The notes under the pieces are model-generated. The model ran no database searches. It saw nothing but the letters and a program-made list of their open reading frames with translations, and was not told the origin of the DNA. Shown piece after piece: positions 1-7,553 of a DNA stretch of 64,000 nucleotides; position 1 is the first letter of the stretch; every line of letters begins with the position of its first letter. The DNA is taken from NCBI RefSeq assembly GCF_018398425.1, contig NZ_JADPMV010000001.1:744001-808000 (forward strand). Reading direction: 5' to 3'. Source of the DNA: Pseudomonas lalucatii. Its GTDB lineage: Bacteria > Pseudomonadota > Gammaproteobacteria > Pseudomonadales > Pseudomonadaceae. The translations under genes were made by a program, and so were the position numbers.

Positions 1-298
1 GCAGCAGGTGCAGCTCGGCATGCTCGGGCACCTGGGACTGGATGAACAGGGTCGCCGAGCTGGGGCTGATGCCCGCGGCGAGCCAGTCCACCGCCATGTC
101 CATGACATGCTGGGAAAGCTGGCCGGCCTGCTCGTAATCGGTGGTGAGCGCATGCCAGTCGACGATGCAGAAATAGCACTCGTAGGCGTGCTGCAACCTG
201 ACCCAGTTCTTCAGCACACCGTGATAGTGGCCGAGGTGTAAACGGCCACTGGGGCGCATGCCGGACAGCACGCGGCGCTCGGAGTCAACAAGGCTCAA
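1..298 (-). CDS. trpS: Tryptophanyl-tRNA synthetase, N-terminal part (cut by window edge)
   Basis: TrpS charges tRNA-Trp with tryptophan in the cytoplasm. Only the first 99 codons are inside the window; the gene continues past position 1. Read on the minus strand, the protein has the class I synthetase start SGMRPSGRLHLGHYHG, including the HLGH form of the HIGH ATP-binding motif, followed by NWVRLQ and VDWHALTTDY, typical of this TrpS type. I place the start at a TTG at 298 because an in-frame TAA lies three codons upstream; a GTG about ten codons further in is the alternative. Family assignment is firm from these motifs. The exact start is uncertain. Confidence 0.9.
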   Translation of the reverse strand, partial: MSLVDSERRVLSGMRPSGRLHLGHYHGVLKNWVRLQHAYECYFCIVDWHALTTDYEQAGQLSQHVMDMAVDWLAAGISPSSATLFIQSQVPEHAELHLL

Positions 299-499
299 AC
301 CGGTTTACCTAAAGGTTCCAACAAGGGCGCGAAGTATAGCGGGGCCGAAGGCCACAACGAAACCGAGACGGCGGGAACCGGTCGGCCGGCATGCCAGTCC
401 AAACTACGATGCCGGCGGGTGCAGCGAGGAGTACCGGCAGCGGCCCGCACAGCCGCAGCAGGTTGTGCGGCGTCATCGCCCCCGCCCTGGGAGACCCGA

Positions 500-856
500 A
501 TGAAAACGCCAGCCAAGACCCTAGGCCTCGTCCTGCTGATCGTCGGCCTCAGCGCCGCCCTGGCGGTGCCCGCCCACGCCGAGATGATCGGCACCGCCGA
601 AGTCCTCGCCGGGCAAACCGGCCAGGCCGACCGCGACACGCTTAAGCAGTTTCTCGAGCGCAGCGACGTAGAGGAAAGACTGCAGGCCATGGATGTGCCC
701 GCCGCCACGGCCAGGAGCCGCGTCGACGCCCTGACCCCGGCCGAGGCCGCCACCCTCGCCCAACGCATCGACAGCCTGCCGGCCGGCGGCGCGCTCAGCG
801 GCAACGACGTGATCATCATCCTGCTGGTGGCCATCCTGGTGGTGCTGATCCTCTGA
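500..856 (+). CDS. PA2779-family small membrane protein
   Basis: Predicted 118-residue protein of unknown function. It starts MKTPAKTLGLVLL with a hydrophobic signal/anchor segment ending near AHAEM. A middle helical part (DRDTLKQFLERSDVEERL) follows, then a loop with DSLPAGG, then a strongly hydrophobic C-terminal helix (VIIILLVAILVVLIL) reaching the last residue. This layout matches what I recall as the PA2779 family, usually encoded next to a PA2778-type C39 peptidase-like protein. No such partner is adjacent here, so it looks like an orphan copy. I chose the ATG at 500 rather than an upstream in-frame ATG at 419 because the signal-like segment begins there. Confidence 0.75.
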   Translation: MKTPAKTLGLVLLIVGLSAALAVPAHAEMIGTAEVLAGQTGQADRDTLKQFLERSDVEERLQAMDVPAATARSRVDALTPAEAATLAQRIDSLPAGGALSGNDVIIILLVAILVVLIL

Positions 857-883
857 GGCCCGGCGGGCGCCCCGCGACCGACG

Positions 884-1510
884 CTACTCCTCGGCGAACG
901 GTCGCGGATCGCCACAGCCGACGCGCAGCACTTGCACCTCGTCGTCGACCAGGCTGATCACGGTCGAGGCCTCCAGCCCACCGACTCCGCCGTCGATGAT
1001 CAGGTCGACCTGGTGTTCGAGTGCCTTGCGCATCTCGTGCGGGTCGCTCAGCGGCAGCGCATCCCCCGGCAGTACCAGGCTGATGCTCATCAGCGGCTCG
1101 CCGAACTCCTCCAGCAGTGCCAGGGCGATCGGATGGCCGGGCACCCGCAGGCCGATGGTGCGGCGCTTGGGGTGCAGCAGCATGCGCGGCACCTCGCGGG
1201 TGGCATTGAGGATGAAGGTGTAGGGGCCTGGGGTGTGGTTCTTCAGCAGGCGAAAGGCACCGGTATCGACCTTGGCGAACAGGCTGAGCTGCGACAGGTC
1301 GCGGCACAGCAGGGTGAAGTTGTGCTTGTCGTCCAGCTGGCGCAGGCGGCGAATCCGCTCAAGGGCGTTCTTGTCGCCGATACGACAGCCGACGGCATAG
1401 CAGGAATCGGTCGGATAGATCACCACGCCGCCGCCCCTGATGATCTCCACCGCCTGCCTGATCAGGCGCAACTGCGGATTTTCCGGGTGAACCTGGAAAA
1501 ATTGACTCAC
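884..1510 (-). CDS. yciO: YciO/Sua5-YrdC-type L-threonylcarbamoyladenylate synthase family protein
   Basis: A 208-residue YrdC-fold protein of the YciO branch. The family binds tRNA/ATP, and TsaC members make threonylcarbamoyl-AMP for the t6A37 tRNA modification; the role of the YciO branch is less certain. Visible features are IYPTDSCYAVGC near the N-terminus, KHNFTLLCRDLSQ, KNHTPGPYTFIL, KRRTIGLRVPGHPI and a C-terminal LRVGCGDP. I chose the GTG at 1510 (VSQFFQVHPEN) because a GGGAGT ribosome site sits just upstream and no better ATG exists. It lies 13 bp downstream of the PHP-domain gene in the same direction, the familiar yciV-yciO pairing, so the two are probably co-transcribed. Confidence 0.88.
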   Translation of the reverse strand: MSQFFQVHPENPQLRLIRQAVEIIRGGGVVIYPTDSCYAVGCRIGDKNALERIRRLRQLDDKHNFTLLCRDLSQLSLFAKVDTGAFRLLKNHTPGPYTFILNATREVPRMLLHPKRRTIGLRVPGHPIALALLEEFGEPLMSISLVLPGDALPLSDPHEMRKALEHQVDLIIDGGVGGLEASTVISLVDDEVQVLRVGCGDPRPFAEE

Positions 1511-1523
1511 GCTGACTCCCTGT

Positions 1524-2387
1524 TCAGATTGCAGCAGACTGCCGGACATGGCGAAAACGCGTCCAAAGGGGCGGAAGGTCTTGCGGAACGGGACGGTACA
1601 TGCCCAGCTCCGACCAGTCGCCAGGTGCATGGAAATCGCTGCCGGCGCTGACCAGCAGACCGAACTCACGGGCCAGGATCGCCAGGCTGCCCACCTGCTC
1701 GGCCGGTTGCATGCCATTGACCACTTCCAGGGCATGGCCGCCGGCCTGGACGAAATCGGCGATCAGCTTGCGCCGCTTACTACGAGTAAAGTCGTAGTGC
1801 CACGGGTGTGCCAGGCTGATCCAGGCGCCGGCCTGGCGCAGGGTCGCGACGGCCTGCTCCAGGGTCGGCCAATGCTGCTTGACGTCGCCCAGCTTGCCCG
1901 AGCCGAGCCACTTGCGAAACGCCTCGGCGCGATCCCTGACGTGGCCGGCACGCACCAGAAACTCGGCGAAGTGCGGCCGCGCCGGAGCGTTGCCGCTGTC
2001 GCCCAGCTCCTGCTGCACCGCCCGCGCGCCCTGCAGGGCACCCGGCATGCCCTTGCCCTCCAGACGCCTGGCGATTTCCTCGGCGCGCAGCCAGCGGCCC
2101 TGGTGCAGGTCGGCAATCGCCTGACCCAGCGCCGGCGTATCGCAGGCGAAGGCATAGCCCAGTACATGGATGGTCGCACCGCCCCAGGTGCAGGACAGCT
2201 CGATGCCGTTGACCAACTGCATGCCCAGGGCTTGTGCCGCCACCCGCGCCTCGTCCAGCCCCTCGAGGGTGTCGTGGTCGGTCAGCGCGAGCAGCCTGAC
2301 GCCGCGCTCATGCGCCCGGGCGACCACCACGGCGGGCGCCAGTGCGCCGTCGGAGGCCGTGCTGTGGCAATGCAAATCAACTTCCAT
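1524..2387 (-). CDS. rnm: PHP-domain 5'-3' exoribonuclease / nucleoside 3',5'-bisphosphate phosphatase (RNase AM, YciV)
   Basis: A 287-residue PHP-superfamily metal-dependent phosphoesterase. The E. coli relative (YciV, TrpH, now Rnm/RNase AM) degrades short RNAs 5' to 3' and removes phosphate from 3',5'-bisphosphonucleotides. The metal-binding PHP motifs are all present: HCHSTASDG at the N-terminus, LTDHDT, SLAHPWHYD and SAGSDFHAPG near the C-terminus. The start is the ATG at 2387 (MEVDLHCHS), preceded by GGAAAA at a normal distance; the longer in-frame extension has no family similarity. The next gene downstream is yciO, 13 bp away. The YciI gene upstream is divergent, so the promoter lies in the shared AT-richer 150-bp gap. 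Confidence 0.9.
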   Translation of the reverse strand: MEVDLHCHSTASDGALAPAVVVARAHERGVRLLALTDHDTLEGLDEARVAAQALGMQLVNGIELSCTWGGATIHVLGYAFACDTPALGQAIADLHQGRWLRAEEIARRLEGKGMPGALQGARAVQQELGDSGNAPARPHFAEFLVRAGHVRDRAEAFRKWLGSGKLGDVKQHWPTLEQAVATLRQAGAWISLAHPWHYDFTRSKRRKLIADFVQAGGHALEVVNGMQPAEQVGSLAILAREFGLLVSAGSDFHAPGDWSELGMYRPVPQDLPPLWTRFRHVRQSAAI

Positions 2388-2539
2388 AGGAGCGTTTTCC
2401 GAATATTTATGTTTGTTATTATGCCGTGGCCCGCCGGCTCGTGCCGCCGCCACACGACATTTCCTCGACTTGCCCGGCCGCCGCCTGCTCCGACGCGGCG
2501 TCAGCCGGCCAGCTCGCCAGATGCCCACAAGGACCCGAG

Positions 2540-2839
2540 ATGCTCTACGCCATTATCGCCACCGATGTCGAAAACTCCCTGGACAACCGCCTGGCCGCCC
2601 GCCCCGCCCACCTCGCGCGCCTGGAGCAGCTCAAGCACGAGGGCCGCCTGGTCCTCGCCGGCCCGCACCCGGCGGTCGACAGCAACGACCCGGGTCCCGC
2701 CGGATTCAGCGGCAGCCTGATCGTAGCCGAATTCGACTCGCTCAACGCCGCACAGAGCTGGGCCGACGCCGACCCCTACCGCGCCGCCGGCGTGTACGCC
2801 TCGGTGCTGGTCAAGCCCTTCAAGCGGGTCCTGCCCTGA
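2540..2839 (+). CDS. yciI: YciI family protein
   Basis: A 99-residue YciI-like protein with a ferredoxin-like alpha-beta fold. The family is widespread and its biochemical role is unsettled. The start [14 protein letters not shown], the [15 protein letters not shown] segment, the glycine turn LVLAGPHPA, the strand [10 protein letters not shown] and the DPYRAAGVY segment match the family. The conserved His of RPAH and the Asp of DADPY are the usual active-site candidates. The gene is divergent from the PHP gene and starts a run with the coiled-coil protein and cpxR. I chose the ATG at 2540 because family homology begins exactly there, although the frame is open further upstream. Confidence 0.9.
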   Translation: MLYAIIATDVENSLDNRLAARPAHLARLEQLKHEGRLVLAGPHPAVDSNDPGPAGFSGSLIVAEFDSLNAAQSWADADPYRAAGVYASVLVKPFKRVLP

Positions 2840-2897
2840 GTCAGCTGCCGGCGGCGCCGGCCCTTCGGCGCCCCCTTCGTAGGAAATAGGAGTTCCG

Positions 2898-3302
2898 ATG
2901 CGTCCAGCCTTCAAGCCGTTGCTGTTTGCCCTATGGCTGCTGCCATTGCACCTGCAGGCCGCGGAAGACACCGCGCCGGCGCTGCCGGAACCCTCCGCAG
3001 CGCAGACGCAGCTGCGCGAACTGGAGCAGCGCCTGGCGGCCAGCGAACGGCAACGCGCGGCGCTGAGCGCCGAGCTACAGGCCGGCAGCGGCGAGCGCGA
3101 GTCGGCGCAGGTGCAGCGCCTGCGTCAGGAGAACCAGCGCCTCAAGCTGCAGCTCAAGAGAACCCAGGCCGAGTCGCCGGCACGCCTGCTCAGCGACCAG
3201 CAGACCTGGTTCGCCATCGGCGCCGGCGCCGGCCTGCTCGGGGTGATCATCGGCGCACTGCTGCGCGGCAACCGCCGCACCCGTCGCGAATGGATCAACT
3301 AG
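2898..3302 (+). CDS. Signal-peptide coiled-coil protein with C-terminal membrane helix
   Basis: A 134-residue protein of unknown function. Residues 1-21 form a signal peptide (PLLFALWLLPLHLQA). Residues about 35-90 are a charged heptad-like coiled coil (LRELEQRLAASERQ, then LRQENQRLKLQLKR). Residues about 102-123 form a membrane helix rich in glycine (WFAIGAGAGLLGVIIGALL), followed by a short basic tail RGNRRTRREW. The tail resembles the end of SH3-domain YgiM/TIGR04211 proteins, but no SH3 domain is present. A strong GGAGTTCCG site precedes the ATG. It ends 12 bp before cpxR, so it is probably in the same transcript; an envelope role is inference only. Confidence 0.8.
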   Translation: MRPAFKPLLFALWLLPLHLQAAEDTAPALPEPSAAQTQLRELEQRLAASERQRAALSAELQAGSGERESAQVQRLRQENQRLKLQLKRTQAESPARLLSDQQTWFAIGAGAGLLGVIIGALLRGNRRTRREWIN

Positions 3303-3314
3303 AAGCCGAGCCCC

Positions 3315-3992
3315 ATGAATCAGCTGTTACTGATCGACGATGACATCGAGCTGTGCGAGCTGCTGTCCAGCTGGCTGACCCAGGAAGGCTTTCGGGTCGA
3401 CGCCTGTCATGACGGCAACGGCGCCCGCCAGGCCCTGGCCGACCGCTGCCCGGATGCGGTGGTGCTCGACGTGATGCTGCCCGACGGCAGCGGCCTGGAG
3501 CTGCTCAAGCAACTGCGCGGCGAGCATCCGGAGCTGCCGGTCCTCATGCTGTCGGCCCGCGGCGAACCGCTGGACCGGATCCTGGGCCTGGAGCTCGGCG
3601 CCGACGACTACCTGGCCAAACCCTGCGACCCCCGCGAACTCACCGCCCGCCTGCGCGCCGTGCTGCGCCGCAGCACGGCGCCGGCCACGCCCAGCCAAGT
3701 GGAGCTGGGCGACCTGCGCTTCAGCCAGGCCCGCGGGGTGGCCAGCATCGGTGAGCACGAAGTGCCGCTGACCCTCTCCGAGAGCCGTCTGCTCGAAGCC
3801 CTGCTGCAACAGCCCGGCGAACCGCTGGGCAAGCAACAGCTGGCGCAACTGGCCCTGGGCCGCAAGCTGACCCTGTACGACCGCAGCCTGGACATGCACG
3901 TCAGCAACCTGCGCAAGAAGCTCGGCCCGCACCCGGATGGGCGCCCGCGCATCCTCGCCCTGCGTGGCCGCGGCTATTACTACAACGCCTGA
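3315..3992 (+). CDS. cpxR: Response regulator CpxR
   Basis: A 225-residue OmpR/PhoB-class response regulator. The receiver domain has the acidic pair DDD at residues 8-10, the phosphoacceptor Asp52 in VVLDVMLPDG, Ser80 of the MLSAR switch and Lys102 of YLAKP. The C-terminal winged helix (about residues 130-225) has TLSESRLLEALL and DMHVSNLRKKLG and ends in LALRGRGYYY. With cpxA downstream and a CpxP-like gene between them, this is the Cpx envelope-stress regulator that senses misfolded or mislocalised envelope proteins. The next gene is separated by 121 bp holding a GTAAA-N6-GTAAA box, so CpxR probably activates the cpxP-cpxA promoter directly. Confidence 0.92.
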   Translation: MNQLLLIDDDIELCELLSSWLTQEGFRVDACHDGNGARQALADRCPDAVVLDVMLPDGSGLELLKQLRGEHPELPVLMLSARGEPLDRILGLELGADDYLAKPCDPRELTARLRAVLRRSTAPATPSQVELGDLRFSQARGVASIGEHEVPLTLSESRLLEALLQQPGEPLGKQQLAQLALGRKLTLYDRSLDMHVSNLRKKLGPHPDGRPRILALRGRGYYYNA

Positions 3993-4015
3993 GGCAGCCC
4001 CCGGCGAGCGGCATC

Positions 4016-4031
4016 TTTACCCAGGCTTTAC
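4016..4031 (-). promoter_or_regulatory. CpxR box (GTAAA-N6-GTAAA)
   Basis: On the plus strand there are two TTTAC copies at 4016-4020 and 4027-4031 separated by six bases; on the minus strand this reads GTAAA-N6-GTAAA, the accepted CpxR consensus with 5-6 bp spacing. It lies 83 bp upstream of the cpxP-like ATG and about 40 bp upstream of a TAGACT sequence (4064-4069) that could be a -10 element. That spacing suits an activator site. The match is seen directly; control by CpxR is inferred. Confidence 0.75.
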
Positions 4032-4113
4032 CCTGGCCTGACGGCCCCTGACCTTGCCCGCCCTAGACTGGGCTCATCCGGCCACCGGCCGGTTCCCAGA
4101 CAAGGAGATACCC

Positions 4114-4524
4114 ATGCGCAAGACCCTCACCGCCGTGCTGCTCGCCCTGACCCTGCCGTCCCTGGCCCTGGCCATGCCCGAAGGTGGCCCGCGCCACGGC
4201 GGCGAACACGGCATGCGACTGTTCAAGGAACTGGATCTGAGCAAGGCACAACAGCGCGAGATGCGCCAGCTGATGGGCGAGCAGATGAAGAACCGGCACG
4301 CCATCACCCAGCGCTACCTCGACAAGCTGCCCGCCGCCGAGCGCAAGGCCCTGCAGGATGAGCTGAAGGCGGCCCGGGAGCAGCAGCACGACGCCATGCG
4401 CGCCCTGCTCGAACCCGAGCAGCAGGAGGCCTTCGACGCCCACCTGAAGAAGATGCAGGAGCGACGTGCCGAGCGCGAAGCCTTCATGACCTGGAAGGCC
4501 GAGCAGGCGCAGAAAGCCGAGTAA
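4114..4524 (+). CDS. CpxP/Spy-like periplasmic protein
   Basis: A 136-residue exported helical protein between cpxR and cpxA. The signal peptide covers residues 1-21 (KTLTAVLLALTLPSLALA). The mature part has a Spy/CpxP-type LTxxQ-like element (LDLSKAQQREMRQLMGEQM), a long run of charged helices (KALQDELKAAREQQHDAM) and a second weak copy (LLEPEQQEAFDAHLKKMQ). In the known family these proteins form a cupped helical dimer that binds unfolded proteins and, in CpxP, inhibits CpxA. I chose the ATG at 4114, preceded by AAGGAGA; the frame is open upstream but not coding-like. The CpxR box in front predicts feedback control. Confidence 0.85.
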   Translation: MRKTLTAVLLALTLPSLALAMPEGGPRHGGEHGMRLFKELDLSKAQQREMRQLMGEQMKNRHAITQRYLDKLPAAERKALQDELKAAREQQHDAMRALLEPEQQEAFDAHLKKMQERRAEREAFMTWKAEQAQKAE

Positions 4525-4578
4525 ACCACCCGCGACCCCATCCCCTGGCGATGGGGCCGCACCCAGCAAGGAGTCACC

Positions 4579-5913
4579 GTGCGCTCATTGTTCTGGCGGA
4601 TCTTCGCCAGCTTCTGGTTGGCCGCCGCCCTGGTGGCCGGCCTGTCCATGCTCCTGGGCCGGGCGCTGAATCAGGACGCCTGGATCCTCAGCCAGCATCC
4701 GGCCCTGGACGGCCTGGCCGAAACCTGGACGCAGCGCTACGAACAGCAGGGCGCCGAGGCCGCCCAGGCGTTCCTGGAGCAACGGCGCAAGGCCTTCCGC
4801 GTTCACGTCCAGGTGCTCGGCGACAACGGCCAGCCGCTGGTCAGGGGCACCTTCCCGCGCCGCGCGGCAGCCCTGGAGGCGCGCCAGGCACATGACCGAC
4901 GCCTGCCCTGGCGCCGCCTGAGCGCCGAGTACAGCAGCCCCCTGAGCGGCGCAAGCTACCTGTTCATCTACCGCATCCCCCACCCGGAACTGCTCGCCTG
5001 GCACCGTGGCAGCCTGCTCTGGCCGCTCAGCGCGCTGGGCATCGCCCTGGTGGTGCTGACCCTGACCAGCCTGCTGCTGACCCTGTCGATCACCCGCCCT
5101 TTGAACCGCCTGCGCGGCGCCGTGCACGACCTCGGGCAGACCGCCTATCAGCAGGACAGCCTGGCCCGCCTGGCCCGCCGCCACGATGAACTGGGCATAT
5201 TGGCCCGCGACTTCAACCGCATGGGCGCGCGCCTGCAGGGCCTGATCGGCAGCCAGCGCCAACTGCTGCGCGACGTCTCCCACGAGCTGCGCTCGCCCCT
5301 GGCGCGCCTGCGCATCGCCCTGGCCCTGGCCGAGCGTGCACCCGCCCAGGAGCGGGAAAAGCTCTGGCCACGCCTGGCCCTGGAGTGCGATCGGCTGGAA
5401 GCCCTGATCGGCGAGATACTCGCCCTCGCGCGCCTCGACGCCGATCCCGGCGGCGCACGCCCCATCGACCTGGGTGCCCTGCTGCGCAAGCTGCAGGAGG
5501 ACGCCCGGCTGAGCGCCCCGCAGCAGCAAATCGACGTCCAGGTGCCGAGCGAGGCGCGGCTGCGGGGCTGGCCGGACATGCTCGAACGGGCCCTGGACAA
5601 CCTGCTGCGCAACGCCCTGCGCTTCAACCCTGCCGGCCAGCCGATCGAACTGCGCGTGACGCCGCAAGCGGGCGAGCTGTGCATCAGCGTGCGCGACCAC
5701 GGCCCGGGCGTCGCCGCGCAGCACCTGGCGCAGCTGGGCGAGCCCTTCTTCCGCGCTCCCGGCCAGCGCGAGCCGGGGCATGGCCTGGGCCTGGCCATCG
5801 CCCGCCGCGCCGCCGAGCGTCATGGCGGGCGCCTGCTGCTGGAGAACCGCCCCGACGGTGGCTTCAGCGCCAGCCTGCTGCTACCGCTGGATGCCGACGC
5901 CGCCAGTCACTGA
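4579..5913 (+). CDS. cpxA: Sensor histidine kinase CpxA
   Basis: A 444-residue membrane histidine kinase, partner of CpxR. Membrane helix 1 is at residues about 8-28, a periplasmic sensor of about 110 residues follows, and helix 2 is at about 147-170 (LWPLSALGIALVVLTL). HAMP follows at about 171-225 (ITRPLNRLRGAV). The dimerisation domain has the phospho-accepting His235 in DVSHELRSPLARLR. The ATP-binding domain has the N box NLLRNALRFNP, the G1 box RDHGPGV and the G2 box GHGLGLAIARR. The start codon is a GTG with AAGGAGT eight bases upstream. The gene follows the CpxP-like gene by 54 bp, in the order cpxR-cpxP-cpxA. Confidence 0.92.
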   Translation: MRSLFWRIFASFWLAAALVAGLSMLLGRALNQDAWILSQHPALDGLAETWTQRYEQQGAEAAQAFLEQRRKAFRVHVQVLGDNGQPLVRGTFPRRAAALEARQAHDRRLPWRRLSAEYSSPLSGASYLFIYRIPHPELLAWHRGSLLWPLSALGIALVVLTLTSLLLTLSITRPLNRLRGAVHDLGQTAYQQDSLARLARRHDELGILARDFNRMGARLQGLIGSQRQLLRDVSHELRSPLARLRIALALAERAPAQEREKLWPRLALECDRLEALIGEILALARLDADPGGARPIDLGALLRKLQEDARLSAPQQQIDVQVPSEARLRGWPDMLERALDNLLRNALRFNPAGQPIELRVTPQAGELCISVRDHGPGVAAQHLAQLGEPFFRAPGQREPGHGLGLAIARRAAERHGGRLLLENRPDGGFSASLLLPLDADAASH

Positions 5914-5938
5914 GTCGGCGGCCGACGGCCGGCGCCTA

Positions 5939-6499
5939 TCAGGCGGGCCAGGCGCTGACGAAGTCGGCCACCTGCACCGGCGCCGGCGTGCGCAGCTCGC
6001 GCTCCGGCGTGCCCAGATAGAGGAAAGCGACGATCTGCTCGTCCGCACTCAGCCCCAGGCCTTCGGCGACCCTGGGGTCGTAGGCCATCTCGCCGGTACG
6101 CCAGACCGCGCCGATACCCTGGACATGGGCGGCGAGCAGGATGGCGTGGGCCGCACACCCGGCGGCGATCACCTGCTCCTGCGCCGGCACCTTGGGATGG
6201 GCCTGCAGCCGGGCGATCACCACCACCAGCACGGGTGCACGCAGGGGCATGGCCCGCGCCTTGGCCAGGGCCTCCTCGCTGGCATCGGCGTTGCGCGCCA
6301 GCAATGCCTGGGCGAACAGCTCACCCAATTGCTCACGCGCATCCCCCTCGACGGTCAGAAAGCGCCAGGGCCGCAGCTGGGCATGATCCGGCGCCCGCAA
6401 CGCGGCGCGAAACAGCAGCTCACGCTGAGCGGCGTCCGGCCCAGGGGCACGCAAACGCGGGGCAGAAACACGGTTGAGCAGGGCATCGAGCGCATCCAT
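5939..6499 (-). CDS. YdjA-type nitroreductase
   Basis: A 186-residue FMN-dependent NAD(P)H nitroreductase of the compact YdjA/RutE-like group. Typical segments are the FMN-phosphate-binding start (ALRAPDHAQLRPWRFL, with the family's RxxxxHxxxRPWRF pattern), the central AAHAILLAAHVQGIGAVW and the late FLYLGTPERE. The physiological substrate is not indicated by sequence. The start MDALDALLNRV at 6499 is preceded by GGAGGTGG, an excellent ribosome site, so I rejected the ten-residue longer form. It converges on cpxA with 25 bp between the stop codons. Confidence 0.88.
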   Translation of the reverse strand: MDALDALLNRVSAPRLRAPGPDAAQRELLFRAALRAPDHAQLRPWRFLTVEGDAREQLGELFAQALLARNADASEEALAKARAMPLRAPVLVVVIARLQAHPKVPAQEQVIAAGCAAHAILLAAHVQGIGAVWRTGEMAYDPRVAEGLGLSADEQIVAFLYLGTPERELRTPAPVQVADFVSAWPA

Positions 6500-6577
6500 C
6501 GGCCACCTCCAGAAGAAAAGAAGCGGCAATTCTAGAGGCTCGGCGCCGCTGCTTGGGGAAAAACTGCCGCCAGCCGC

Positions 6578-6949
6578 TCAGGCCACGCGCTCCGGCGACA
6601 CGCTCGGCTGCACGGGCGGGGTCAACGGCGGCAGGCCGTGGGCCCGGCGAGCATCGTCGCAGCGCGGGTTGTGCTCGCCGTTGGCCCAGGACGCTTCGAA
6701 CTCGCGGCAGGGGCTGGAGCGCTGCTCGTAGAGGGTGCAGCGCACACCCTGGCCGACATCGCCGAGCAGGGCGACGCAGCGCGCCGGCTTGGCCTCGGTG
6801 CCGCGCATGGCAACCCGGTGCGGGGTGATCTGGATCACCTGCTCGTCCGGCACCAAACCGCCGGCCGACTGGCACTCCCCCCAGAAGAAAGACACACGAA
6901 AATGCGCGCAGCAGGCGCCGCACGTAAGGCAAGGATTAGCGTTCGACAT
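6578..6949 (-). CDS. YkgJ-type cysteine cluster protein
   Basis: A 123-residue protein with an N-terminal cysteine motif [13 protein letters not shown], then CQS, a central [25 protein letters not shown] and a late CDDAR. This is the pattern of the YkgJ/UPF0153 zinc- or iron-binding cluster family, whose precise role is unknown. The conserved SSPCREF segment is the family signature. It lies just upstream of, and in the same direction as, the nitroreductase, so a two-gene transcript is possible. The start [11 protein letters not shown] at 6949 is the only ATG that keeps the motif at the N-terminus. Confidence 0.88.
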   Translation of the reverse strand: MSNANPCLTCGACCAHFRVSFFWGECQSAGGLVPDEQVIQITPHRVAMRGTEAKPARCVALLGDVGQGVRCTLYEQRSSPCREFEASWANGEHNPRCDDARRAHGLPPLTPPVQPSVSPERVA

Positions 6950-7104
6950 GATTTAGCGGACTCAGAAACCGGCAAGGGCCGGCACCTGGCGCGCTATTCT
7001 ATGCAGCGCCGGGCACTTGTAAAGCACGATATGCGGACGGCTGTACGGCGCCGGAGAGCCGCGTAGAATGACGCCCCTTGCCGCCCTCCTGCCGAGCCCG
7101 TCCC

Positions 7105-7476
7105 ATGGCCTTGCCGACGCTGCGCATCATCGCCTTCATCCTCGGCAGCCGGCCCGCCGCCCTCTTCCTGGGCAAGCGCAAGGGGCCGCTCGAGGACCGG
7201 CAGGTGCGCGGCTGCCTCGCTTTGCCTCTGCTGCGGCGCGTCCCGCTGTTCGATGCCTGGCCTTCGCCGATCACCTTTTCTTGCTTTTTCACCATTACAA
7301 TCGGCGCCTCGGCCCTGCCCCGCTCGGCCGTGGGCAACCTGGGCCCGGCCTCGCGACGAGAAACTTCGCCGGCCTGCCGGCAGCGCCAAGCACTGTTGAG
7401 CCAGGCCATCGTGCTGGGCCACCTGAAGATATTCGCCGTGCCGGCGCGCGCGACCCCGGCACCCTGGAAGCACTGA
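7105..7476 (+). pseudogene. Internally deleted trkH remnant (in-frame 'mini-trkH')
   Basis: An open 123-codon frame whose translation is a patchwork of pieces of the intact TrkH encoded 78 bp downstream. Residues 1-11 (MALPTLRIIAF) equal TrkH 1-11. Residues 12-40 (ILGSRPAAL, then DRQVRGCLAL) align with TrkH about 247-282 (ILGSLPFAL, DQQVQGFLGIL). Residues 55-71 (ITFSCFFTITI) match about 396-407 (LTFSFFFTITI). Residues 102-123 (VLGHLKIF to PWKH) match the TrkH C-terminus. Three of the four pore loops and most helices are missing, so it cannot be a normal K+ transporter subunit. The first 36 bases differ at several third-codon positions although the protein is identical, so this was not a fresh duplication. 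A TAGAAT at 7064-7069 could still give transcription. Confidence 0.72.
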
Positions 7477-7553
7477 AGGTCGGCCACCCCACCCGCCGCG
7501 CAGCGGTGGTCGGACGGCCATGGACTGACGACATTATTTTTGGAACCGACTAG

